Below are positions 1-5,022 of a stretch of DNA of 6,913 nucleotides, in pieces (the stretch's first letter is position 1; each line of letters begins with the position of its first letter). Source of the DNA: Leadbetterella sp051649345 (GTDB lineage: Bacteria > Bacteroidota > Bacteroidia > Cytophagales > Spirosomataceae); assembly GCA_051649345.1 (NCBI GenBank), contig JBOFGX010000303.1, forward strand, positions 1 to 6,913, given 5' to 3'. The notes under the pieces were generated by a model that saw only the letters and a list, made by a program, of their open reading frames with translations, had not been told where the DNA came from and searched no databases. The translations under genes were made by a program, and so were the position numbers.

Positions 1-2
1 AT

Positions 3-344
3 CCTGCTTTTCAATTTATAAAAGATGTAGGAGTGGATTGGGATTGGACAAAAATAATAGATGCTAAAGTAGCAGGTCATGTTGTTACTGCCAGAAAGGA
101 AAAAGGTAAGGAAGCTTGGTTTGTAGGTGGTATTGCTGGGGATAGTACCTATTTGGCTCAAGTGGACTTTAGTTTTCTGCCCAAAGGTAAAAAGTATACT
201 GCCATAATATACAAAGATGCTGACGACGCAGATTATCTGAAAACTCCCGAAAAATGTTCTATTTCTAAAGTTTTGGTAGAGTCGGGTAGTAGTTTACCTA
301 TAGAAATGAAGCAAGGTGGAGGATTTGCGATCAGTATTAAATAA
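3..344 (+). CDS. GH97-type alpha-glycosidase, C-terminal fragment (5' end outside window)
   Basis: The frame is open from the first bases of the window, so this is the 3' end of a longer gene; the internal GTG at 33 is not a credible start. The visible 113 residues match the end of glycoside hydrolase family 97 (SusB-like alpha-glucosidases and alpha-galactosidases): a PAFQFIKDVGVDWDWTK stretch like the 'F(I/L)K..PTTWDETK' segment that leads into the last domain, then a beta-sandwich with VTARKEKGKEAWFVGGI, FSFLPKGKKYTAIIYKDADD and a closing GGGFAISI. In this family the C-terminal beta-sandwich packs on the catalytic barrel and has no catalytic residues, so substrate and anomeric mechanism cannot be told from this part. 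Such enzymes usually sit in the periplasm or on the surface and process oligosaccharides. The gene ends just before a shared hairpin terminator. Family call is from motif memory; fairly sure. Confidence 0.8.
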   Translation, partial: PAFQFIKDVGVDWDWTKIIDAKVAGHVVTARKEKGKEAWFVGGIAGDSTYLAQVDFSFLPKGKKYTAIIYKDADDADYLKTPEKCSISKVLVESGSSLPIEMKQGGGFAISIK

Positions 345-346
345 AA

Positions 347-373
347 AAAGGAACGGGTATTTTCCGCTCCTTT
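347..373. terminator. Bidirectional intrinsic terminator between GH97 gene and pdhB
   Basis: Bases 347-356 (AAAGGAACGG) pair with 364-373 (CCGCTCCTTT) with a single mismatch, leaving a 7-base loop. On the plus strand a T-rich stretch follows (371-377). On the minus strand the A run at 343-349 reads as a T tract directly after the stem. The hairpin lies between two converging stop codons (342-344 plus, 396-398 minus), so it can end both transcripts. Confidence 0.75.
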
Positions 374-395
374 CTTTATCGAACAAGTATGCTTA

Positions 396-1379
396 TTAAT
401 TCTTGTATAAAACGCTCTTGACAGCCTTTATAACTCTTTCTTTGTTTGGTAATGTTGCTTCAATCAATGTAGGAGCATAGTGCAACGGAATATCCATATT
501 GTTAACACGAATAATAGGTGCATCCAAGTGATCAAACGCAAATCTCTGCAAATGGTAGGTGATTTCTGAAGAAATGGCAGCCAAAGGCCATGCTTCTTCT
601 ACCACTACACAACGATTCGTTTTCTTTACAGATGCTACAATTGTGGCATAATCAATTGGTCTTACCGTTCTAAGGTCTATTAATTCTACAGAAATACCTT
701 CCGCCTCCAAAGCTTCGATTGCAGGTAGTACTACACGCGGTATCATTTTGCCAAATGAAACAAGTGTAACTTGCGTACCTTCTTTTACAATATGAGCTTG
801 ACCCAAAGGCAATATATATTCACCATCTGGAATCATACCTTTATCGCCATACATTTGTTCAGACTCCATGAAGATTACAGGATCATTGTCTCTGATGGCT
901 GACTTTAACAATCCTTTGCAATCATAAGGATTTGAAGGGACTACTACTTTTAATCCAGGAGTATTTGCAAACCAATTTTCAAAATTCTGAGAGTGTTGTG
1001 CCCCTAACTGACCTGCATTTCCAGTAGGTCCGCGAAATACAATCGGGCATGTATATTGCCCCGCCGACATCGCCATCACCTTAGCGGCACTATTAATGAT
1101 TTGGTCGATTGCCACGAGAGAAAAGTTGAACGTCATAAACTCAATTATGGGTCGGCACCCATTCATAGCGGCACCAACACCAATTCCAGCGAAACCTAGT
1201 TCGGCTATTGGCGTGTCAATGACTCTTTTGGCTCCAAATTCCTCCAACATACCTTGGCTTGCTTTGTAAGCACCATTGTATTCGGCAACTTCTTCGCCCA
1301 TAAGAAATATGGTTTCATCTTTACGCATTTCCTCAGACATAGCCTCTTTTACAGCGTCTCTGAACTGAATCTCTCTCAT
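396..1379 (-). CDS. pdhB: Pyruvate dehydrogenase E1 component, beta subunit
   Basis: This is the beta subunit of the thiamine-diphosphate-dependent E1 enzyme that decarboxylates pyruvate and passes the acetyl group to the E2 lipoyl domain; cytoplasmic, heterotetrameric with E1 alpha. The 327 residues cover the normal length of the mature protein. The pyrimidine-binding domain fills roughly residues 1-180 and the transketolase C-terminal domain about 195-320. Landmarks are MGEEVAEYNGAYKASQG (27-43), DTPIAELGFAGIGVGAAM (55-72) with Glu60 in the place of the glutamate that activates the thiamine aminopyrimidine, FRGPTGNAGQLGAQHSQ (115-131) with the conserved His129, and PGLKVVVPSNPYD (141-153). 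The close match to pyruvate-type E1 favours PdhB over a branched-chain 2-oxoacid E1 beta, but that alternative is not strictly excluded. No E1 alpha gene adjoins it, which is common in Bacteroidota. The ATG at 1377-1379 has no Shine-Dalgarno; a TAnnTTTG element lies about 40 bases upstream. Confidence 0.95.
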   Translation of the reverse strand: MREIQFRDAVKEAMSEEMRKDETIFLMGEEVAEYNGAYKASQGMLEEFGAKRVIDTPIAELGFAGIGVGAAMNGCRPIIEFMTFNFSLVAIDQIINSAAKVMAMSAGQYTCPIVFRGPTGNAGQLGAQHSQNFENWFANTPGLKVVVPSNPYDCKGLLKSAIRDNDPVIFMESEQMYGDKGMIPDGEYILPLGQAHIVKEGTQVTLVSFGKMIPRVVLPAIEALEAEGISVELIDLRTVRPIDYATIVASVKKTNRCVVVEEAWPLAAISSEITYHLQRFAFDHLDAPIIRVNNMDIPLHYAPTLIEATLPNKERVIKAVKSVLYKN

Positions 1380-1417
1380 CGCAGATAATCGGGTTTAAAT
1401 TTTAATTTATAGAATCG

Positions 1418-1425
1418 CAAAAATA
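1418..1425 (-). promoter_or_regulatory. Candidate -7 element for pdhB
   Basis: Read on the minus strand this is TATTTTTG, an exact fit to the Bacteroidota housekeeping -7 consensus TAnnTTTG, 39 bases before the pdhB ATG. With the usual offset, transcription would start near 1411, giving a leader of about 30 bases. At the 20-base spacing seen for the tRNA and small-RNA promoters the -33 tetramer is TTTT instead of TTTG, so it is weaker than those two. Confidence 0.45.
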
Positions 1426-1537
1426 ACATTCAAGGGGCAATATCTAAAATTTAGTTTAGGCTATTTAGTATATATGATTGGTAAATCAATTAGATATATG
1501 AAAGAAAAGCATTGTTTAATCCTAATGCGAGTTTCAA

Positions 1538-1556
1538 TACTTGAAGTGTTCAAGTA
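1538..1556. repeat. Perfect 8-base inverted repeat, possible operator
   Basis: TACTTGAA, a 3-base spacer GTG, then TTCAAGTA form a perfect 19-base dyad. The same core heptamer appears again at 1594-1600 (TCAAGTA) and 1759-1765 (TACTTGA). Dyads of this size are typical of dimeric regulator sites, but no regulator is visible in the window, and the site is about 115 bases upstream of the proposed pdhB -7 element, so the role is inferred only. Confidence 0.35.
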
Positions 1557-1589
1557 GATTTTAAGATCAAATTTTACTTTGTTTATTAA

Positions 1590-1769
1590 ATAATCAAGTA
1601 CTTTCCATCACGAAAACAATTAATATGGTGATTTACATAAAAACTGTACAATGTTGAAATATTGTGTAATATATGGAATCAATTCTTGAACAAAACAAAT
1701 AAATCGTATTCTTAATTGCAGTTTAGGGTAAATACACAAAAATGTTATTCTTTGTATGTACTTGATTAT
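1590..1769. repeat. Distant 12-base inverted repeat (1590-1601 and 1758-1769)
   Basis: ATAATCAAGTAC at 1590-1601 is the exact reverse complement of GTACTTGATTAT at 1758-1769, with 156 bases between the arms. Both arms contain the TCAAGTA/TACTTGA core of the dyad at 1538-1556. The spacing is too long for a simple transcript hairpin to be the obvious reading; paired protein-binding sites that could be looped together are equally possible. Confidence 0.35.
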
Positions 1770-1820
1770 AAGACATTTTATTCTTTTTTTTTATTTTTTA
1801 TCAAAAAAAACGCAAAAAAA

Positions 1821-1852
1821 TTTGTTTAATGTATATACATGAATTAATTTTG
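1821..1852 (+). promoter_or_regulatory. Strong Bacteroidota-type promoter for the orphan small RNA
   Basis: TTTG at 1821-1824, a 20-base spacer, then TAATTTTG at 1845-1852 fit the Bacteroidota -33/-7 consensus (TTTG and TAnnTTTG) without a mismatch. Phased T and A tracts at 1784-1820 lie directly upstream, where an UP-like or bent element would act. The expected start of transcription is about 1858-1860. No gene follows on this strand for 500 bases, so the promoter serves the short unit ending at the terminator at 1934-1965. Confidence 0.65.
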
Positions 1853-1858
1853 AATTAT

Positions 1859-1965
1859 AATCAGTAAGCGAATAACGATCTAAGATCGAAAAAATATTAA
1901 AGATTAAAAGTTGTGTGGATTTAGTAGCGGGAAAGGCTGGTGTATATTTACGCCAGTCTTTTTTT
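1859..1965 (+). ncRNA. Candidate orphan small RNA of about 105 nt
   Basis: This unit is defined by its borders: a consensus promoter just upstream and a strong intrinsic terminator as its 3' end. It contains no ATG, and the only GTG or TTG frames are a few codons long or run through the terminator stem, so it is very unlikely to code for protein. Visible structure: a 5-bp hairpin CGATC-TAA-GATCG (1876-1888), an A-rich, probably unpaired linker (about 1889-1910), a segment with GTAGCGGGAAAGG (1925-1937), and the terminator stem (1934-1959). The 5' end is approximate because it rests on the usual distance from the -7 element. It does not carry the core motif of SRP 4.5S RNA. A 6S-like RNA of the type described for Bacteroidota is an alternative, but I see no long rod pairing the two ends. 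Function unknown. Confidence 0.55.
1934..1965 (+). terminator. Intrinsic terminator of the orphan small RNA
   Basis: AGGCTGGTGTA (1934-1944) pairs with TACGCCAGTCT (1949-1959) over 11 base pairs including two G-U pairs, with a 4-base loop, and is followed by a run of T to 1965. The nearest upstream plus-strand gene ends at 344 behind its own terminator, so this one needs another transcript to end. Confidence 0.8.
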
Positions 1966-2046
1966 GTTAAATATTCCTGTAGACAGTTCAAAGGGATCAT
2001 TGTCCTCTTGAGCCATCATTCGCTTAATCCTTGAATTCTTGAAAAC

Positions 2047-2074
2047 AAAAAAACTGCCCTCTTAAGAGCAGTTT
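2047..2074 (-). terminator. Intrinsic terminator of the tRNA-Leu unit
   Basis: On the minus strand AAACTGCTCT (2074-2065) pairs with AGGGCAGTTT (2060-2051) over 10 base pairs with one G-U, around a 4-base TAAG loop, followed by a T tract (complement of the A run at 2047-2053). It starts 4 bases after the tRNA, so the tRNA is transcribed alone. Confidence 0.85.
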
Positions 2075-2077
2075 TTG

Positions 2078-2161
2078 TACCCAGAGCCGGAGTCGAACCG
2101 GCACGAGTGTAACCTCATTGGTGTTTGAGACCAACGCGTCTACCAATTCCGCCATCTGGGC
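2078..2161 (-). tRNA. trnL: tRNA-Leu, anticodon CAA
   Basis: The minus strand folds as a class II tRNA of 84 bases. The acceptor GCCCAGA (2161-2155) pairs with TCTGGGT (2085-2079), with a G-U at the first pair, and the discriminator A is at 2078. The anticodon stem TTGGT/ACCAA encloses the loop CTCAAAC (2129-2123), giving anticodon CAA (2127-2125), which reads the leucine codon UUG. A long variable arm with a short GAG/CTC stem follows, as expected for leucine tRNAs, then the T arm GCCGG-TTCGACT-CCGGC. The CCA end is not encoded, so it must be added by the nucleotidyltransferase. The gene has its own promoter and terminator on either side. Confidence 0.97.
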
Positions 2162-2182
2162 ATGGACTTGCTTTCGCGACTG

Positions 2183-2214
2183 CAAAAGTAGTACATCAGA
2201 TTTTGCTGACCAAA
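2183..2214 (-). promoter_or_regulatory. Promoter of tRNA-Leu
   Basis: On the minus strand TTTG (2214-2211), a 20-base spacer and TACTTTTG (2190-2183) match the Bacteroidota promoter consensus exactly, with the same spacer length as the small-RNA promoter at 1821-1852. Transcription would start near 2176, leaving a 5' leader of about 15 bases for RNase P to remove. Confidence 0.7.
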
Positions 2215-2261
2215 CAATTTGCATAAAAAATAAATCTTTTTAATTCGTATAATTTTCTTCT

Positions 2262-2283
2262 TTGCGAATTCAAGAATTTGCAA
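2262..2283. repeat. 22-base dyad between tRNA-Leu and the secreted-protein gene
   Basis: TTGCGAATTC (2262-2271) and GAATTTGCAA (2274-2283) are inverted copies with one G-U-type difference and two bases between them. The site is 87 bases upstream of the ATG at 2370 and beyond the tRNA promoter, so it could be an operator for the rightward gene. The loop is too short and there is no T tract, so it is not a good terminator. No other clear signal is seen in the remaining 2215-2369 interval; a convincing promoter for the rightward gene was not found, only weak matches (TATATTCA at 2318, TTTATTTG at 2337). Confidence 0.35.
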
Positions 2284-2369
2284 TATTATTACTCAAGTTG
2301 GTGTTAATATCTGTAGCTATATTCACCTAAAATCTCTTTATTTGTGTTTTTATTAAAAGTCGTAAATTG

Positions 2370-3632
2370 ATGAAATCTAGAATGTCCGTATTCATATTAA
2401 TGCTGCTGGTAAGTGTAAAATTACGAGCCAATCAGATTTTTATACCTATGGATGAAACACAAAAGAATCATCTGAAATCGTATGGTTTGGCTTTTTGGGT
2501 TTTGAAAAACTACGATACAGAGATAGATTGGTTGCTAAATTATAAAGGAGGGAGTTTTATGATACCTGCCACCCAAAGCTTTATAAATGAGGCCGTCATT
2601 CGGGGGATTTCGTTTACGGTTATTTCAGATTCGGAAGGTGCTGATATAATTTCTCTAGTGAAGCACCCTGATGCGAACATGGACGATATTAAGCTTCAAA
2701 AAGCACCCAAAATAGCTGTGTATTCGCCTAAATCTTCACAACCTTGGGATGACGCTGTTACCTTAGCACTTACTTACGCAGAAATATCGTTTGATAAAGT
2801 CTATGATGAAGAAGTAATGAATGGTAAACTTCCAGAATACGATTGGCTTCACTTACATCATGAAGATTTTACAGGGCAACAAGGTAAATTTATTCGTTTG
2901 AAAAACACAGAATGGTATCAAGAGCAAGCAAGAGAGATAGATCAAATTGCACAAAAATTTGGTTTTCAAAAGGGCTCACAATTAAAGGGTGCAGTAGCCA
3001 AGAAAATCTCCGAGTTTGTTTTAGGTGGGGGATATATATTTGCTATGTGCAACGCAACGGATACGTTTGAAATTGCTATGGCTGCTCAGGGGTTGGATAT
3101 TGTTGAGTCCGTTTATGATGGAGATGGAGCAGATCCTAGTGCAAGTTCAAAACTTAGATTCGAAAATACGTTTGCTTTCAAGGACTTTAGCCTAGTTATG
3201 GATCCATATGAAGGCGAATTTTCTAGTATCGATAATCAGCCACAAGAAAGAGGACTTACAGAAGGAAATGATTTTTTCAATTTGTTTGAGTTTTCTGCAA
3301 AATACGATCCTGTTCCTACCATGCTTACTCAAAACCATGCTAATGTCATAAAGGGTTTTATGGGGCAAACTACAGGCTATAAGAAGCAATACATTAAATC
3401 GGAAGTTATCGTAATGGCCGAAAATAGGTCTCTTAATGAAGCCAAATACATACACGGAACTGCGGGCAAGGGCTTTTGGACCTACTATGGTGGTCATGAT
3501 CCTGAGGATTACCAGCATTTAGTTAATGAGGAGCCTACTGACATGAATCTACACCCCAATTCAGCGGGTTATCGACTTATTCTTAATAATGTGTTGTTTC
3601 CAGCCGCAAAAAAGAAAAAGCTTAAAACCTAA
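2370..3632 (+). CDS. Secreted Bacteroidota family protein, often labelled 'asparagine synthetase B'; function unknown
   Basis: A 420-residue protein with a signal peptide: a hydrophobic stretch at about residues 6-16 with a likely cut near LRA-NQ (19-22). The ATG at 2370 is preferred; a TTG just before it is in frame but unlikely, and ATG at 2382 would cut into the signal. Landmarks are IPMDETQKNHLKSYGLAFWV (25-44), DWLLNYKGGSF (53-63), KAPKIAVYSP (111-120), PWDDAVTLALTYAEI (125-139), DWLHLHHEDFTGQ (158-170), FVLGGGYIFAMCNATD (216-231) and FWTYYGGHDPED (369-380), with a lysine-rich end. I recall close homologues in many Bacteroidota, commonly named asparagine synthetase B. The sequence does not support that name: there is no N-terminal Cys nucleophile, no SGGxDS pyrophosphatase loop, and the protein appears exported. 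The single cysteine, Cys227, follows a glycine-rich strand, and a GGH motif (His376) comes late, which recalls class I glutamine-amidotransferase-like folds; this is inference. It converges on the SelW-like gene with only 9 bases between stop codons. Confidence 0.85.
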   Translation: MKSRMSVFILMLLVSVKLRANQIFIPMDETQKNHLKSYGLAFWVLKNYDTEIDWLLNYKGGSFMIPATQSFINEAVIRGISFTVISDSEGADIISLVKHPDANMDDIKLQKAPKIAVYSPKSSQPWDDAVTLALTYAEISFDKVYDEEVMNGKLPEYDWLHLHHEDFTGQQGKFIRLKNTEWYQEQAREIDQIAQKFGFQKGSQLKGAVAKKISEFVLGGGYIFAMCNATDTFEIAMAAQGLDIVESVYDGDGADPSASSKLRFENTFAFKDFSLVMDPYEGEFSSIDNQPQERGLTEGNDFFNLFEFSAKYDPVPTMLTQNHANVIKGFMGQTTGYKKQYIKSEVIVMAENRSLNEAKYIHGTAGKGFWTYYGGHDPEDYQHLVNEEPTDMNLHPNSAGYRLILNNVLFPAAKKKKLKT

Positions 3633-3641
3633 AGAAATAAA

Positions 3642-3923
3642 CTAGTGGGAATCCGAGTGTCCTAGTGATTTTTCGGGAGCAATTTTTTCTCTGACTATTT
3701 GTTTAAGAATCTTAGGCTCAGGGAATCCACCGTTTGTTTTTCTGTCAAATATCTCTTTATCATTGAGCAGTACAGCAAACTTCCCTGCTGTCTCACTTTT
3801 TTTTAAAGTAATGGCTTCTAGTTCATTCTCAAATGTTACCATTAGCTCTTGTGCAAGCCAAGCACTACGCATAAGCCAGTTGCATTTGGGACAAAATTCG
3901 ATCGTCAAATTATACGTATTCAT
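3642..3923 (-). CDS. SelW/SelT/SelH-like Rdx family protein with CxxC motif
   Basis: A 93-residue thioredoxin-like protein of the Rdx (selenoprotein W-like) family. The redox motif CPKC lies at residues 11-14 straight after the first strand, where SelW has CxxU, so this is the cysteine form and needs no selenocysteine insertion. Further family marks are the helix NWLMRSAWLAQELMVTFE (15-32), FAVLLNDKEIFDRKTNGGFP (49-68) and the closing EPKILKQIVREKIAPE.LGHSD region. These proteins are soluble and taken to act in thiol redox or glutathione-linked reactions, but no bacterial substrate is settled. The start lies 12 bases after the thiL stop on the same strand, with no promoter or terminator between, so the two are almost certainly co-transcribed; a functional tie to thiamine synthesis is not implied. 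Length and motifs are normal for the family. Confidence 0.85.
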   Translation of the reverse strand: MNTYNLTIEFCPKCNWLMRSAWLAQELMVTFENELEAITLKKSETAGKFAVLLNDKEIFDRKTNGGFPEPKILKQIVREKIAPEKSLGHSDSH

Positions 3924-3935
3924 AGTCTCGATTGT

Positions 3936-4943
3936 TTATTTCCAACCTTGTGCAATAATTTTCGTTTTTTCTCCAGAATTTAGAACAAGCCAATTGTCTA
4001 CGTTTTTTGTTACATAGCCAATCTGACTTACGTCTGAGATATTTTTTATTTTTTCAAAGTCACTTTGTTTTATCGTAAACAACAATTCATAGTCATCCCC
4101 GCCATGCATAATGCACGTAATAGGATTGAGGTTGAATTCAGCACTGGTTTCCAATGTAACATTTTCGATAGGCACATTCTCAAAAAAAACGTTGAATCCC
4201 AATCCATTTGATTTCGAAAGCTGTAAGATTTCTGAAGATAGACCATCAGATACATCAATCATAGAAGTAGGGAGAATCCCTTTCTCTTTTAGTTCATAAA
4301 TGATATCCATCCTAGCAGTAGGCTTAAGCTGTTTACCGACTACGTGCGATTTTTCATCTAGTTTGGGTTGCATATTGGGGTTCCCTAAAAATTCCTGCTT
4401 TTCTCGCTCAAGAACTTGTAAACCAAGATAAGCGGCACCCAAATCTCCTGTAACACAAATTATGTCATTTTCCGAAGCCCCTTTTCTATAGACAATTTCG
4501 TTTTTATTTACGGATCCTATAGAAGTGATAGATAAAATGAGTCCCGCCCGACTGCTGCTTGTATCTCCACCGACTAAATCAACTTTGTAATCGTCGCATG
4601 CAATTTTAATTCCTTCATAAATCTCGTCTATATCTGCAAGCCCAAAACGATTACTTATAGCAATATTGACTAAAATTTGCTTAGGTATTCCGTTCATAGC
4701 TGCAATATTGGATATAGCAATACTGACAAGTTTATGACCCAAATGCTTAAGTGGAAAATAATGCAGATCAAAGTGAACCCCCTCCAAAAAAGAATTCGAC
4801 GAAATCAATTGATAAGAATCGCCAATATCTATTACGGCACAGTCATCTTGAATCGCCGAAATTGTCTCCAAATGATTGGGAGCAAATTTGTTTTTTATTC
4901 TTTCAATAATACCAAATTCTCCGACTGACTCAATAGTTTCCAT
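3936..4943 (-). CDS. thiL: Thiamine-monophosphate kinase (ThiL) with altered metal-site residues
   Basis: ThiL phosphorylates thiamine monophosphate to thiamine diphosphate with ATP, the last step of de novo synthesis; cytoplasmic dimer of the PurM/ThiL/HypE fold. The 335 residues give the normal length. Visible motifs are QDDCAVID (32-39), EGVHFDLHYFPLKHLG (54-69) with substrate-site His57, DLVGGDTSSS (122-131), YRKGASEND (152-160), VTGDLGAAYLGLQVLERE (164-181), LKPTARMDI (206-214), SMIDVSDGLSSE (227-238) and HGGDDYELLFT (280-290). Three spots differ from what I know of the family: the normal S/T-D before the EGxHF motif is Ser49-Asn50, the normal LSD before AAM is ISN with Asn79, and the Gly before the first DD is Gln32. 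The two Asp positions coordinate Mg and nucleotide phosphates in known ThiL structures. The remaining acids (Asp33, Asp34, Asp127, Asp230, Asp233) are present. Activity may be reduced, altered or lost. First gene of a two-gene unit with the SelW-like gene. Confidence 0.92.
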   Translation of the reverse strand: METIESVGEFGIIERIKNKFAPNHLETISAIQDDCAVIDIGDSYQLISSNSFLEGVHFDLHYFPLKHLGHKLVSIAISNIAAMNGIPKQILVNIAISNRFGLADIDEIYEGIKIACDDYKVDLVGGDTSSSRAGLILSITSIGSVNKNEIVYRKGASENDIICVTGDLGAAYLGLQVLEREKQEFLGNPNMQPKLDEKSHVVGKQLKPTARMDIIYELKEKGILPTSMIDVSDGLSSEILQLSKSNGLGFNVFFENVPIENVTLETSAEFNLNPITCIMHGGDDYELLFTIKQSDFEKIKNISDVSQIGYVTKNVDNWLVLNSGEKTKIIAQGWK

Positions 4944-4970
4944 TTATACGTTTGTATTAGCATTAAACTA

Positions 4971-4978
4971 CAAAACTA
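4971..4978 (-). promoter_or_regulatory. Candidate -7 element for thiL operon
   Basis: Minus-strand TAGTTTTG matches the Bacteroidota -7 consensus exactly and lies 28 bases before the thiL ATG, giving a leader of roughly 20 bases. I see no TTTG at the matching -33 distance. The short leader leaves no room for a thiamine-diphosphate riboswitch. Confidence 0.45.
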
Positions 4979-5022
4979 CCGCTTTTCACCATTCTTTCTT
5001 AATAGAAAATGAGAATTGTATC

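Larger units (their letters stand above)
1380..1820. other. Gene-free AT-rich interval upstream of pdhB
   Basis: About 440 bases with no credible coding region on either strand. It holds the pdhB leader and -7 element at its left end, an imperfect AT-rich hairpin at 1469-1498 (13-base arms, 4-base loop, two G-U pairs and one mismatch), a perfect dyad at 1538-1556, a distant 12-base inverted pair (1590-1601 with 1758-1769), another short dyad at 1648-1665, and at its right end four homopolymer tracts (T 1784-1792, T 1794-1799, A 1803-1810, A 1814-1820) spaced roughly one helical turn apart. I read the tracts as an upstream element of the promoter that follows at 1821. The rest has no assigned role. 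Confidence 0.6.

Noticed and set aside
1469..1498. AT-rich hairpin upstream of pdhB as a terminator or operator
   Set aside because: Arms are nearly pure A/T with a mismatch and two G-U pairs, no T tract follows, and such pairs are frequent by chance in DNA this AT-rich.
1859..1965. SRP 4.5S RNA (ffs) as identity of the orphan RNA
   Set aside because: Length would fit, but the conserved apical core (GGAAGCAGCC-like) and the long single hairpin are missing.
1791..2000. Minus-strand open frame of 69 codons across the small-RNA region
   Set aside because: It reads through the terminator stem and the homopolymer tracts, has a composition driven by poly-A/T (a Lys/Phe-rich end) and no promoter; it is a shadow.
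2024..2224. Minus-strand open frame of 66 codons over the tRNA
   Set aside because: It covers the entire tRNA-Leu gene, its promoter and its terminator, so it cannot be a real gene.
3192..3518. Minus-strand open frame of 108 codons inside the secreted-protein gene
   Set aside because: It is fully antisense to a well-conserved coding region and shows no family features.
3880..3923. Selenocysteine codon in the SelW-like gene
   Set aside because: The redox motif is CPKC with ordinary Cys codons and there is no in-frame TGA, so it is the cysteine form.
3763..4299. Plus-strand frames antisense to thiL and the SelW-like gene
   Set aside because: Low-complexity, Ser/Phe-rich translations lying opposite clear genes.
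4944..5022. Thiamine-diphosphate riboswitch before thiL
   Set aside because: The likely leader is about 20 bases and no THI-box core (CTGAGA and the conserved stems) is visible.
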